64,000 nt of DNA from Halanaerobium praevalens DSM 2228 (GCF_000165465.1 NC_017455.1:2232001-2296000); one strand, 5' to 3'; positions 1 through 8,665 are shown, counted from the stretch's first letter. The notes: generated from the sequence alone by a model not told the origin. Program-made: numbers and translations.

Positions 1-1204
1 AATACAAATTATCCAACTGTTCTTGTGAAATCATCGGGACTGCTGTTGATGATACAATTAAATTAAAAAATTCAGAAACAGAATTAGAAATTAAATAATA
101 ATAAAAATATTTAGCTTTTATTTCAAGATTATTAACAAGAATTAAACTAGGATTTATTGTAGCTTCACCAATGTTCTTATCAATTATTGCTACTTTTCCA
201 ATACTACCTCTTTGGACAACAACTAAATTATTATATTCTATCATAATTTCTGGCGATTCATAATATTTATCCCAACTAATATAAGTTGGGTCACTTAAAT
301 CTAACTGATTTCTATCATTAATATGCTTACCACCTAAAGTTAAAGCTCCTTGTCCTTTATCAACTAAATCATCTTTTGTATATCCTCTATAACCTATTCT
401 TCCATGAATGTCTGCTATATATTTAACTTTACTAATATCATAAAAGTGAGGAACATCTCTTATCCATTCAATTCCACTATCTTTCATTTCTACTTCATCA
501 ACTAAATCTCCATCCTCATTAAGATATTTATCTCCTAATTTACCTTTAGTTACAGCATCAGTTATAACTGATTTTTTATATTTTTCGAGTTGGTCTATAA
601 GCTTTTCTTTTTTGTTCGTTATCTCATCTATTTCAGCAGTTTTTTGGTCGAGGAATGATGCTATTTTTTGTTGTTCCTCAATACTAGGCTTTAAAACTAG
701 AATATCATTTATATCTTTCATTCCTAGATTTTTCTGAGTATTTGAATTAGATAATAAATCAGTTTGAATTTGAAAATATGAGCTTTTCATTGAGTATTCT
801 AAATAAGAAGATTCTATTTTATAGTTAGGTTTTATTAACGCTAGAGGAGACCATATAGAAAATGGAAAATCCACATTAATTTTAGCAACCTTTCCAACAG
901 AAGCAGCCTTGCCTAATAAAATATCTTCTTTCTCAGGATTGCTTTTATTTCTGTAAATCTTGTGATCTTTAACTGAAATTTGTCTGCAATTTTCAAAAAC
1001 CAACTTGCCATTTTGAATACTATCTACTGATAAAAATGGGACACCATTATCATATACATAATCAGGTGTTTCATGTGGTCCATCTGATACTGGTTCTTTC
1101 ACAAGATATTTTATTTTACTAATTATCCAATTTTTAGGTATATCAGCAATCCACTCAATTCCACTATCCTGATACTCCTCATATCTCTTATATTCTCTCA
1201 TCAT
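1..1204 (-). CDS. hsdS: Type I restriction specificity subunit HsdS, partial (C-terminus beyond window)
   Basis: Reading the minus strand from ATG at 1204 gives an open frame of 401 codons that runs off the window edge. It has the classic two-part HsdS layout. The first target-recognition domain starts with the signature DSGIEWIADIPKNW at about residues 13-26. A conserved helical spacer near residues 175-215 contains EEQQKIASFLDQKTAEID. A second domain starts with DSGIEWIRDVPHFY at about residue 240. HsdS gives DNA sequence specificity to the HsdM2S methylase and the HsdR2M2S nuclease. It begins 5 bases after the hsdM stop, so the two are probably co-translated. HsdR is not in the window and may lie further along the minus strand. 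A tandem ATG ATG makes the exact start uncertain by one codon. Confidence 0.93.
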   Translation of the reverse strand, partial: MMREYKRYEEYQDSGIEWIADIPKNWIISKIKYLVKEPVSDGPHETPDYVYDNGVPFLSVDSIQNGKLVFENCRQISVKDHKIYRNKSNPEKEDILLGKAASVGKVAKINVDFPFSIWSPLALIKPNYKIESSYLEYSMKSSYFQIQTDLLSNSNTQKNLGMKDINDILVLKPSIEEQQKIASFLDQKTAEIDEITNKKEKLIDQLEKYKKSVITDAVTKGKLGDKYLNEDGDLVDEVEMKDSGIEWIRDVPHFYDISKVKYIADIHGRIGYRGYTKDDLVDKGQGALTLGGKHINDRNQLDLSDPTYISWDKYYESPEIMIEYNNLVVVQRGSIGKVAIIDKNIGEATINPSLILVNNLEIKAKYFYYYLISNSVSEFFNLIVSSTAVPMISQEQLDNLY

Positions 1205-1209
1205 AACCA

Positions 1210-3306
1210 CTAACCTAAAACTTTCTGCATAATCTCATTAATCTCTGCTTCCAGCTTTTCTATATCTTCTTTAATCTTATGAGAAGGTTCTAGCTCTTCA
1301 AACTCATAAAAGTATCTGGTAAAAGGAATCTCATAACCAACTCTAGTATAAGAATAATCAACCCAAGCTTCTGGCACATGTGGTTTTACTTCTTCTTCAA
1401 AATAAGTTTGAATATTATCTTTTTCTTTTTCCACAAAATCAGAATAATCCTGTTTATATCCTTCTACCTTGTGACTAAAAAGAATTCTCTCATAATCACG
1501 AAGATCTGTATCTGATTCTATTTTGCCTCGCTTTTTGCAATAATCAGCAGTTTCATCTCTTTTAGCAAGACCATTTCTGACAGCTTTCATTAAGGAGCGC
1601 TTTAAATCCAAATCTCCTAAAATTTCTTTCAGCACTTCTTTAAATTCTTTTCTGTTTTTCCAGACTTTATCCTGCTCAATATTTGCTCTCAATCTATTTA
1701 AAATTTTATCCTGCAGTTTTTTACCTGCTTCCAGTTTTTCTAATTTATTTTTATCCTTAGACTTAAACTCAGGAGCTTCTGATAGTTTCTTCAGCTTCTT
1801 ATATTTCTCTTCATCAAATAACTTGGAGAAGGTATTTTCAGCATAAATATTTTCAATTCTATCTTCAGTAATCTTAAAATTTAATTTAAGTGGTCTTTCA
1901 ATTCGAACTTTAAGATAACCAAATTCTTCTTTATCAAATATTTGGGAGTATTCATTATCCTGGAAGGCACCATAGATTTCAGTTATTCTATTAATCTGTG
2001 GCTTAGTAATTTTATTTCTCTTTTTACCTAAACTTTTACGCATTGGTTCGGAAAAACTTGTAGCATCAACCAGCTGAATCTTATCTTTTCTGATTGGCCC
2101 TTTGGCTAAATCATCATTTTTCCTATTAGATAAAACCCAGATATAGGTAGCAATCCCAGTGTTATAGAATAATTCTTCTGGCAGGGCAATAATACCCTCT
2201 AATAAATCATTTTCTATTATCCAGCGTCTAATTTCACTTTCACCACTGTTAGCATCACCAGTAAATAGAGGAGAACCATTAAAGATTATAGCCATTCTAC
2301 TTCCTTTTTTATCTGTTTTCATTTTAGAAAGCATATGCTGCAAAAAAAGAAGTGAACCATCAGAAGTTCTGGGGGTTCCTGCTCCAAATCTGCCATCAAA
2401 ACCTTGATTTTTGTGCTCTTTTTTTACTTCCTTGCTATCTTTGCTCCAGCTGACACCAAAGGGAGGATTCATTAGACCATATCTAACTCTTAAACCTTTG
2501 TGTAAATCATTAGTTAAAGAATTTCCTAAAGCAATATTATCAGCGTTTTCTCCTTCATCTTTAATCAACATATCAGCCTTGCAAATTGCATAGGACTGAT
2601 CATTAATTTCCTGACCATATAAGGCGACCTCAGCCTCTTTATTCATCTTGTGAATATAGTTCTCAGCTACTGAAAGCATGCCACCAGTACCACAGGCAAA
2701 ATCTCCGATAGTAGAAATATTAGCTGGATTTGTCACTACATCTTCTTCACCACTAAAAATAATATTGACCATTAACTCGATTACCTCGCGGGGTGTATAG
2801 TGGTCACCAGCCTCAGCATTTTCGGAAAATCTTCTGATTAATTCTTCAAATATATAACCCATTTCCTGATTGGAAACTTTTTCTGGATGTAAATCTAATT
2901 TATTAAATTCTTTAACTACCAAAAAAAGTAGATTATTTGAGTTAAGTTTAGTTATCTCTTTATCAAAATCAAAATTCTCCATAATTTCTCTAATATTAGC
3001 ACTAAAACCTCTAATATAGGCTCTTAAATTCTCAGCGATATTATCTGGATCATCAAGCAGTTTTTCAAAGTCATACTTACTTTTATTATGAAATTTGAGA
3101 CCTGCAGCTGCATTTAGAAGTTCAGGGATCTCTACTTGCTTTGCTTTCTCTAAAACTTTGTCTTTAGTTGGTTCTAAAATGCAATCAAAGCGTCTCAAAA
3201 CAGAAAGAGGTAATATTATATCTCCATATTTTTCGGGCTTATATGGCCCTCTCAAAAGGTTGGCGATGTTCCAAATAAAATTTACTTTTTCTCCAAAATT
3301 GTTCAT
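1210..3306 (-). CDS. hsdM: Type I restriction-modification N6-adenine methyltransferase HsdM
   Basis: This 698-residue protein transfers a methyl group from S-adenosylmethionine to adenine in the site chosen by HsdS. It has an N-terminal HsdM helical domain (about residues 5-150) with the family signature YTPREVIELMV at 170-180. The SAM-binding motif I is GDFACGTGGM at 201-210, and the catalytic motif IV NPPF is at 280-283. A long charged C-terminal part (500-698) likely contacts HsdS and HsdR, which makes it longer than the roughly 500-residue short HsdM forms. AGGAGG lies 8-12 bases before the ATG. It is the first gene of a minus-strand hsdM-hsdS pair. All catalytic motifs look intact. Confidence 0.96.
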   Translation of the reverse strand: MNNFGEKVNFIWNIANLLRGPYKPEKYGDIILPLSVLRRFDCILEPTKDKVLEKAKQVEIPELLNAAAGLKFHNKSKYDFEKLLDDPDNIAENLRAYIRGFSANIREIMENFDFDKEITKLNSNNLLFLVVKEFNKLDLHPEKVSNQEMGYIFEELIRRFSENAEAGDHYTPREVIELMVNIIFSGEEDVVTNPANISTIGDFACGTGGMLSVAENYIHKMNKEAEVALYGQEINDQSYAICKADMLIKDEGENADNIALGNSLTNDLHKGLRVRYGLMNPPFGVSWSKDSKEVKKEHKNQGFDGRFGAGTPRTSDGSLLFLQHMLSKMKTDKKGSRMAIIFNGSPLFTGDANSGESEIRRWIIENDLLEGIIALPEELFYNTGIATYIWVLSNRKNDDLAKGPIRKDKIQLVDATSFSEPMRKSLGKKRNKITKPQINRITEIYGAFQDNEYSQIFDKEEFGYLKVRIERPLKLNFKITEDRIENIYAENTFSKLFDEEKYKKLKKLSEAPEFKSKDKNKLEKLEAGKKLQDKILNRLRANIEQDKVWKNRKEFKEVLKEILGDLDLKRSLMKAVRNGLAKRDETADYCKKRGKIESDTDLRDYERILFSHKVEGYKQDYSDFVEKEKDNIQTYFEEEVKPHVPEAWVDYSYTRVGYEIPFTRYFYEFEELEPSHKIKEDIEKLEAEINEIMQKVLG

Positions 3307-3453
3307 TATATCAATTTCCTCCTATGTAATTTCTACTAAGTACATACTTCTTTAAATATCTGCTTTTTCCTTTATTTACAAATCAACAAAATTTTCTAAA
3401 TAGCAATAGTTTTTAATGAGGAAGCTAACCCTCCTTTATATATCAAAATAATT

Positions 3454-3903
3454 TTAAATAAAACCTCTTTCTTGCATACTTACATAATTATCTTTGGAAC
3501 CCACTATAATATGATCAATTACTTTAATCCCAATTATCTTCCCTGCCTTAACTAAGATTTTAGTAATTTTAATATCATCACTACTTGGTTCTGGAACAAA
3601 ACTAGGATGATTATGGCCTACTAAAATAGCAGAAGCATTCTGCAAAATTGCCCTTTTAAAAACTTCTCTTGGCGAAACTAAACTAGATGATAAGGTCCCA
3701 ATTGAAACTTCAAAAACTCCTGTTATTTGGGCTTTAGAATCAAGGGTGATTATTGCAAATACCTCTTCAGCTCTTTTATCTAAATCTAAAACTTCAATGA
3801 AAACATCTTTGACATTCTCTAAGTTTCTAATTTTTCTTTTTAAGTCGTATCTACCACCTTTTTCTTTAACAACTCTTAATGAATATTTTTGGATGTTAAT
3901 CAT
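3454..3903 (-). CDS. Short RadC-family JAB/MPN domain protein
   Basis: The 149-residue protein carries the RadC (DUF2466) JAB-type metalloprotease-like fold. The metal-binding pattern is complete: Glu65, His97 and His99 in GHNHPS, then Ser107 and Asp110. Chromosomal RadC is usually about 220-230 residues with an N-terminal helix-hairpin-helix region. This protein has only about 30 residues before the JAB core. Such short forms are common on plasmids, prophages and restriction islands, which fits its place 147 bases upstream of hsdM on the same strand. AAAAGGAG sits 9 bases before the ATG. The biochemical role of RadC-family proteins is not settled, so I give none here. Confidence 0.85.
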   Translation of the reverse strand: MINIQKYSLRVVKEKGGRYDLKRKIRNLENVKDVFIEVLDLDKRAEEVFAIITLDSKAQITGVFEVSIGTLSSSLVSPREVFKRAILQNASAILVGHNHPSFVPEPSSDDIKITKILVKAGKIIGIKVIDHIIVGSKDNYVSMQERGFI

Positions 3904-4148
3904 TTTGTCAATCTCCTTTTTAGTTTAAATATTCTGTATTTTTAAAATAAAAATATAGATAATAATGCTAGATAAATCTAATTTATAGGACTAATTTCTA
4001 ATATCGGCTGATATATTTCGGAGAGTAACTTCCAATTCTACTTTATAGATTTGATATTAAGTCTGCAACAAAAACTTAATTATTTAGACTCTCCAGCCAT
4101 TTAATAGATTAAAATTAACCAGAAACTAAAATTAATTTTTTCTTTTAA
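3904..4148. other. Intergenic AT-rich stretch without recognisable gene
   Basis: Between the RadC-like gene and the nucleotidyltransferase relic I see no open frame with a start and ribosome site, no clear hairpin and no repeat. It may be the decayed 5' part of the relic that follows. Confidence 0.4.
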
Positions 4149-4246
4149 GTTTTCAAAGCTGATATTGATCTTGTTAATCTAACTAAAGCTAAACCGATTT
4201 TAAAAGTAGAAATTGCAAAAAAAGGAAAATTATTATACAGAAGTAA
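4149..4246 (+). pseudogene. C-terminal relic of an MntA-type nucleotidyltransferase antitoxin
   Basis: The plus frame from 4149 reads VFKADIDLVNLTKAKPILK followed by VEIAKKGKLLYRS. The pattern (acidic-hydrophobic DLVNL, then xxKPILKxEIxKKGKLLY) matches the stretch after the catalytic Asp in MNT nucleotidyltransferases that pair with HEPN toxins. An in-frame TAA at 4146-4148 precedes it. The glycine-serine catalytic motif is absent and there is no start codon or ribosome site, so this is a fragment. Its far end runs into the terminator of the opposing operon. Recognition is by eye over about 30 residues. Confidence 0.55.
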
Positions 4247-4278
4247 AAAAAAGTCCACCGCTAATCAAAGCAGTGAAC
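4245..4278 (-). terminator. Rho-independent terminator of the MarR-nitroreductase-ADH-OYE operon
   Basis: On the minus strand GTTCACTGC (4278-4270) pairs with GCGGTGGAC (4261-4253) as nine base pairs including G-U pairs, with an 8-base loop, followed by eight T. It lies 10 bases past the stop of the last gene in the operon. Confidence 0.85.
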
Positions 4279-4288
4279 CTCTTAAATC

Positions 4289-5380
4289 TTATTTTTTTCG
4301 CTTAAATATACAGGAATTACCAGCTTCAGCTCTGCACTGGCCGCAGGAAATACATTTTGCCTTAGTTTTATCGCCATTTTTCCATCTATTTATTAAATCA
4401 GGCTCTCTTAAAAATGGTCTGGCTAAAGAAAAATATTCAATTTCTGTCTCTTCTAAGAGCTTTTCCAGCAGCTGGGGTGAGCGATTACCACCAACTAAAA
4501 TGATTGGGACTTCAACTTCGGCTGCTATTTCTGCTGCATATTTTCGGAAATAGGATTCTTCCTTTAAGTAAGCAAGGCCTCTTTTCCTAACACTAATGTC
4601 TTCTTTTTGGGCTCCCACAACTCCACTAATCTCTATTGCATCTATTCCTAACTCATCTAAACGCTTACAAATATATTTGCAGTCTGCAAAAGTAAAGCCA
4701 TCATCTTTAAAGTCAGAACTATTAAGCTTAATCATTACTGGAAAATCTTCTCCGACTTTTTCTCTCACAGCAGCTAATGTTTCAAAAATAATTCTACCTC
4801 TATTTTCAATGTTGCCTCCATATTCATCAGTTCTCTGATTATAATGGGGACTCAAAAACTGACTGTAAAGATAGCCGTGAGCAGCATGAAACTGAACTCC
4901 ATCAAATCCAGATTTTTTGACTCTTAAAGCAGCCTCAGCAAAACTATTGATTAGTGACTTTATTTCTGCCTTAGTCGCCTTTTTGGGACTAACTCCATAA
5001 GTGGCATGTGGTACAGCCGAAGGACCTAAAATAGTTCTATTCTCAACTTTAAAGTTTGTTTGAGAACCTCCATAAGCCAACTGCATAATTATATTTGTCT
5101 CAAATTGATGTATTTGATCAGTAAATTCCTGATATTCTTCTATAAAAGAATCATCATAAATCCCCATCATCCCTGGATTTGGTTGTTCATCTTCAGTAAC
5201 AAAGGCATAGCCTGTAATTATTGTGCCGACTCCACCTTGGGCCAGGTCTTGATAAACTTTAACTAATTTCTCTGTCAAATGACCTTTCTCATCTGCCATT
5301 GCTTCCCAAGTCGCTGACCTAAAAAATCTATTTTTTAAATTCATATTCTTTAATTTTGTCTCTTCAAATAATTTGCTCAT
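4289..5380 (-). CDS. NADH:flavin oxidoreductase of the old yellow enzyme family
   Basis: This is a 363-residue flavin-dependent ene-reductase-like TIM barrel. Recognisable parts are the N-terminal LKNRFFRSATWEAMAD, the FMN/substrate segment GFDGVQFHAAHGYLYSQFLSP with His-Ala-Ala-His, and the phosphate-binding VGGNRSPQLLEKL. The C-terminus has closely spaced cysteines (CISCGQC, then a further C) like those of NADH oxidases with an iron-sulfur site, but the second flavin domain of that larger class is missing. The start is placed at ATG 5380 because GGGAGG lies 6 bases upstream; an in-frame TTG at 5395 lies upstream of that site. It is the last gene of a MarR-led operon, 45 bases after the alcohol dehydrogenase. 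A role in reducing electrophilic enones or quinones is inferred from family and context. Confidence 0.87.
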   Translation of the reverse strand: MSKLFEETKLKNMNLKNRFFRSATWEAMADEKGHLTEKLVKVYQDLAQGGVGTIITGYAFVTEDEQPNPGMMGIYDDSFIEEYQEFTDQIHQFETNIIMQLAYGGSQTNFKVENRTILGPSAVPHATYGVSPKKATKAEIKSLINSFAEAALRVKKSGFDGVQFHAAHGYLYSQFLSPHYNQRTDEYGGNIENRGRIIFETLAAVREKVGEDFPVMIKLNSSDFKDDGFTFADCKYICKRLDELGIDAIEISGVVGAQKEDISVRKRGLAYLKEESYFRKYAAEIAAEVEVPIILVGGNRSPQLLEKLLEETEIEYFSLARPFLREPDLINRWKNGDKTKAKCISCGQCRAEAGNSCIFKRKK

Positions 5381-5425
5381 AATTCCTCCCACCAAATACT
5401 TCTTTTAATCTCAGCTATTTGAGAT

Positions 5426-6589
5426 TTATAAGGCTTTTTGATAAATATTTAAGACATCTTCTTTGCTTAAAGGTTTAAAGTTACCTAGTTCGCCTCTTCT
5501 AGTAGCTTGTTCTGCCATTTTTTCTAATTTTTCTGCTTCAATCCCAACTTCACTTAACTTAGTAGGGATTCCAAGTGAGCTAAAGTATTCTCTTGTTTTT
5601 TCAATCGCAGTTTGAGCAATTTTATATTTATCTTTATCAGCATCAATTCCCCAAACATTAACCCCGTATTCAACAAATTTATCTAGAGTATTATCATTTA
5701 AGGCATATTCCATCCAATAAGGTGTTAAAATTGCAAGTCCTATACCATGAGTAATATCATAAAAAGCACTAAGTTCATGTTCCATAGCGTGGACACTCCA
5801 CTCAGTTTCTTTGCCAGAACTTAAAAGACCATTGATAGCCAGACTAGCTGTCCACATTAAATTAGCTCTAGCCTCATAATTTTCAGGTTCTGCAAGAGCT
5901 TTTGTGCCATAATTGATAGCTGTTTTTAAGAGGGACTCTGCCATTCTATTTTGGACATAGGCTCCTTTTGTCTTGCTAAAATATACTTCGAAAATATGAC
6001 TCATTATATCTGCTGTACCAGCAGCTGTTTGTTTTTCAGGAACTGTAAATGTATAAGTTGGATCTAAGATAGAAAATTTAGGTGCCATACTTGGATGACC
6101 AGTTCCTAATTTTTCTTGGGTTTCTAAATTAGTAATTACTGCACCTGCATTCATTTCTGAACCTGTAGCAGCTAGAGTTAAAACAGTTGCAATTGGTAGA
6201 GAATCCTCTATTTTTCTGGAATCAGTAACTATTTCCCAGGGATCTCCACTATGATAAAAACCTGCACCAATAACTTTGGCACAATCAATTGTACTTCCTC
6301 CCCCAACTGCAAGGATAAGATCTATTTCCTGCTTTTTACAAATTTTTATTCCTTCTTTTACACTAGCAATTCTAGGATTAGGCTTAACTCCCCCTAATTC
6401 CCAGGAACTTATATTATTTTCAGCAAAAATATCTATTATAGTATCATAAATACCATTTCTCTTTATACTGCCTCCACCGTAAACAAGCAAAACCTTAGAA
6501 CCATATTCTTTTATATTTTCTGCTAACAAATCAATTTTATGCTTACCGAAAAGTATTTTTGTTGGAACTGAATAATTAAAATTTAGCAT
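5426..6589 (-). CDS. Iron-containing alcohol dehydrogenase, butanol dehydrogenase/YqhD type
   Basis: The protein has 387 residues, normal for group III iron alcohol dehydrogenases. It has the NAD(P)-binding GGGS (LAVGGGSTIDCAKVIGAG, about residues 93-110) and the metal ligands in TADIMSHIFEVYF (Asp and His), VHAMEHELSAFYDITHG (two further His). The N-terminal FNYSVPTKILFGK is typical of the BdhA/YqhD branch, which reduces a broad range of aldehydes with NADPH. It is co-directional with the nitroreductase (69 bases upstream) and OYE, which suggests aldehyde or electrophile detoxification, though a fermentative role is also possible. Confidence 0.9.
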   Translation of the reverse strand: MLNFNYSVPTKILFGKHKIDLLAENIKEYGSKVLLVYGGGSIKRNGIYDTIIDIFAENNISSWELGGVKPNPRIASVKEGIKICKKQEIDLILAVGGGSTIDCAKVIGAGFYHSGDPWEIVTDSRKIEDSLPIATVLTLAATGSEMNAGAVITNLETQEKLGTGHPSMAPKFSILDPTYTFTVPEKQTAAGTADIMSHIFEVYFSKTKGAYVQNRMAESLLKTAINYGTKALAEPENYEARANLMWTASLAINGLLSSGKETEWSVHAMEHELSAFYDITHGIGLAILTPYWMEYALNDNTLDKFVEYGVNVWGIDADKDKYKIAQTAIEKTREYFSSLGIPTKLSEVGIEAEKLEKMAEQATRRGELGNFKPLSKEDVLNIYQKAL

Positions 6590-6658
6590 GCTTTAGTTCA
6601 CTCTCCCTAATTTATAGTTAATTAATTTATTTTTGTCTAATTTATTTTCTATAATTAA

Positions 6659-7213
6659 TTATCTTATATAATTTATGACATCCATCTTTCTTTTAGAAGG
6701 CCCTGTTGGAATTTTTTCTCCTTTATAACCTAAAGCTACTGCATAAAATGGTTTATAATCCTTAGGTAAATCTAATTTTTTAATATTTTCTTCCTTTTGA
6801 AAAAAGAATCTAGTCAGACCAATCCAAACTCCACCTAAATCAATACTTTCAGCAGTTATTAACATATTCTCTATAGCAGCAGCACAATCAACTAAAGCTG
6901 ACTCAATATCTTTTTTACCTGAAGCTATGATGACAGTTGGTGCATTATAGAAGATGTGAGGAATATTTTCTCCCATCTGAACTAATTTGGGATTATCACT
7001 TTTAAGCATCATTTTTTTAGATTCAGCACTCATCAAATCAATCAGTTCTTTATCTTGGACAACTGTAAAGTGCCAAGGCTGTAAATTATTCGCACTCGGA
7101 GCCTGAATCCCTGCCTCTAAAATTGTTTTTAATTCTTCTTCTTTTATTTGTTCTTCTTTATAATTTCTAATACTTCTTCTGTTCTTAATTGTCTTAATTA
7201 CTTCATTTTCCAT
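6659..7213 (-). CDS. Nitroreductase family protein
   Basis: This 184-residue FMN-dependent oxidoreductase begins with the family signature IKNRRSIRNYKEEQIKEEEL and continues with APSANNLQPWHFTVVQD, where Arg and Ser residues bind FMN phosphate. Near the C-terminus AVALGYKGEKIP is the second FMN contact. The start is taken as ATG 7213, with AAAGGG nine bases upstream. The in-frame TTG at 7222 would touch that ribosome site. It is the first structural gene after marR, and a 12-base palindrome matching the one in the marR promoter lies 55 bases upstream. That suggests control by that MarR protein. Confidence 0.9.
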   Translation of the reverse strand: MENEVIKTIKNRRSIRNYKEEQIKEEELKTILEAGIQAPSANNLQPWHFTVVQDKELIDLMSAESKKMMLKSDNPKLVQMGENIPHIFYNAPTVIIASGKKDIESALVDCAAAIENMLITAESIDLGGVWIGLTRFFFQKEENIKKLDLPKDYKPFYAVALGYKGEKIPTGPSKRKMDVINYIR

Positions 7214-7267
7214 CTTAATCAACCCTTTCTTATATTATTAGTAGTTTTAATTAAAAATTTTAGTTAG

Positions 7268-7279
7268 TTGTACATACAA
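7268..7279. promoter_or_regulatory. Candidate MarR operator before the nitroreductase
   Basis: TTGTACATACAA is a TTGTA-N2-TACAA palindrome. The same half-sites occur at 7781-7792 before marR. Two matching sites around a MarR gene and its neighbour are what an autoregulated MarR circuit predicts. Confidence 0.6.
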
Positions 7280-7298
7280 ATATAAATTAAAAAGAAGA

Positions 7299-7733
7299 TT
7301 ATTTAACTTCTTTTTCAATCTGATTACTTATTTTATTTATATTTTCCACTATTTCTGCCTCTTTTGAGCCAATAATTTTTTCATATCTTTGATGCAAATT
7401 TTCCCAAGCTTGATCAATTTCTGCCTGCTTTTGCTTTCCCTTTTCTGTTAAATAGATTAAGGAGTTCTTTCCTTTTTTAACTCTTTTAAGCAAAGCTTGA
7501 TTTTCTAATTTATCGATAAATCTAGTTATAGTAGAAGATGACATATGCAGTATTTCGCCGATTTCTTTTTGGACTATACCTTCTTTTTTATTAACAATAC
7601 TGAGCAAAAAGGCATATGTTGGCGAAAGACCAGTTATTTTAAATTCTTGGTCTGCCATTTTCCCGATCATTCTGGAAAGCTTATTTGAAGTAAAATATAA
7701 ACAGTTATTTAATTCAGCTTTTATTTCTGACAT
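7299..7733 (-). CDS. MarR family transcriptional regulator
   Basis: The protein has 144 residues, the usual MarR size. A winged helix-turn-helix lies at about residues 50-110: KEIGEILHMSSSTITRFIDKL is the recognition region and LLKRVKKGKNSLIYLTEKG is the wing with its conserved charged turn. Flanking helices at both ends would form the dimer interface. AAAGGA precedes the ATG by 9 bases. It heads the minus-strand operon with nitroreductase, alcohol dehydrogenase and OYE. Paired palindromes in its own promoter and before the nitroreductase support a role as local repressor. The inducer is unknown; an electrophile or phenolic compound would be usual for this family. Confidence 0.93.
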   Translation of the reverse strand: MSEIKAELNNCLYFTSNKLSRMIGKMADQEFKITGLSPTYAFLLSIVNKKEGIVQKEIGEILHMSSSTITRFIDKLENQALLKRVKKGKNSLIYLTEKGKQKQAEIDQAWENLHQRYEKIIGSKEAEIVENINKISNQIEKEVK

Positions 7734-7780
7734 CTACTTTTCCTTTCTTTTTGTCATTTGATTAATTTATTTAAAGTCAC

Positions 7781-7792
7781 TTGTATATACAA
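7781..7792. promoter_or_regulatory. Candidate MarR operator at the marR promoter
   Basis: TTGTATATACAA is a perfect 12-base palindrome directly downstream of the -10 of the marR promoter, at about the transcription start. It shares both half-sites with 7268-7279. Confidence 0.65.
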
Positions 7793-7821
7793 ATGATAAA
7801 GCATATTTTAGCTTTTGTCAA
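7793..7821 (-). promoter_or_regulatory. Sigma-A promoter of the marR operon
   Basis: On the minus strand TTGACA (7821-7816), a 17-base spacer and TATCAT (7798-7793) form a near-consensus promoter. The candidate operator begins at the next base. Confidence 0.75.
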
Positions 7822-7841
7822 TCTTTTTTAAAAAATTAAAA

Positions 7842-8486
7842 TTAATCTACAAATCTAACCAATAAACTAAATTTAATAAATAATTGATTATCTTTTCTTA
7901 TAATCTTCCCATATTTGTGTCTAGAACTACTGGGAGAATCTAAAATTGTATTTTGGAAAAGATAGCTTTTAAACTCATTATAATTATATAAATGATAGCA
8001 AAGTACTTCTCCATTTTCTTTGACAACTAAATAGCCACCTGTGGCATCATATTGGCCATCCCAAATAGATGCTGGAGTCATTCCTAAAGCTGAATCTACT
8101 AAAAATCTTTTTATTTTATATTGATAAAATTTATGTTTTTCTGAGCTAAAAGCACATGGGTTTTCAGCAGCTAATTCAGCTGTTAACTCATTTACTTTAT
8201 TTAATTTTGTTTTATAATATTTTAAAACAAGTCCAGCCATAATCTCGGGCATTTTGCTGTCGATGACTTGTAAATTGGATTTGAAATTTTCATCACACAT
8301 TTTATAATAATTAATCTCACAATATTTTTCGATTTCCTCAATTTTATTTCTAAAGAGTCTCATTTTATTGATCCGTTCAATTTCAGCAGCTGGAATTTGA
8401 TTTGAACTTAATTTATATAAAAAATTTGTTCTGTCTTGATTAGAATTAAATAACTTAGGCGGAATTATAATATAATCATAAATCAT
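7842..8486 (-). CDS. HpaII-like restriction endonuclease, probably N-terminally shortened
   Basis: The 214-residue protein resembles the C-terminal half of HpaII-type type II restriction endonucleases (specificity CCGG). The telling stretch is IWDGQYDATGGYLVVKENGE, then LCYHLYN, NEFKSYLFQNT, SSSRHKYGKI and a closing FIKFSLLVRF. It is far shorter than the roughly 350 residues I recall for HpaII, so the N-terminal region is probably missing. No cytosine methyltransferase is next to it, so it would be an orphan and is perhaps inactive. The ribosome site (AGAAAGG, 12 bases before ATG) is poor. The family call is from memory of the motif and not from a search. Confidence 0.55.
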   Translation of the reverse strand: MIYDYIIIPPKLFNSNQDRTNFLYKLSSNQIPAAEIERINKMRLFRNKIEEIEKYCEINYYKMCDENFKSNLQVIDSKMPEIMAGLVLKYYKTKLNKVNELTAELAAENPCAFSSEKHKFYQYKIKRFLVDSALGMTPASIWDGQYDATGGYLVVKENGEVLCYHLYNYNEFKSYLFQNTILDSPSSSRHKYGKIIRKDNQLFIKFSLLVRFVD

Positions 8487-8586
8487 TGATTATCAAAACC
8501 TTTCTAATTATTTTTGACTTGAATCCTAAGATTTATAAAGATCAGTTTCAATAAATTTAAAAAACTTAAGCTAGTTTGAGATTAAG

Positions 8587-8615
8587 TTGAACTTTTAAAT
8601 TAAATACAATATACT
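8587..8615 (+). promoter_or_regulatory. Promoter of the tetR gene at 8666
   Basis: TTGAAC, a 17-base spacer and TATACT precede the TetR gene by about 50 bases. No clear palindrome overlaps it. Confidence 0.6.
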
Positions 8616-8665
8616 TAAAAGTACAATTAATCATTAGCATTTCACAATGCTCAGGAGGAGTTTAA

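Noticed and set aside
5381-5395. TTG start for the old yellow enzyme gene
   Set aside because: It would lie upstream of the only good ribosome site, which is correctly spaced to ATG 5380. The same reasoning moved the starts at 7213, 18019, 29947, 33561, 35072, 38805, 46315 and 52902.
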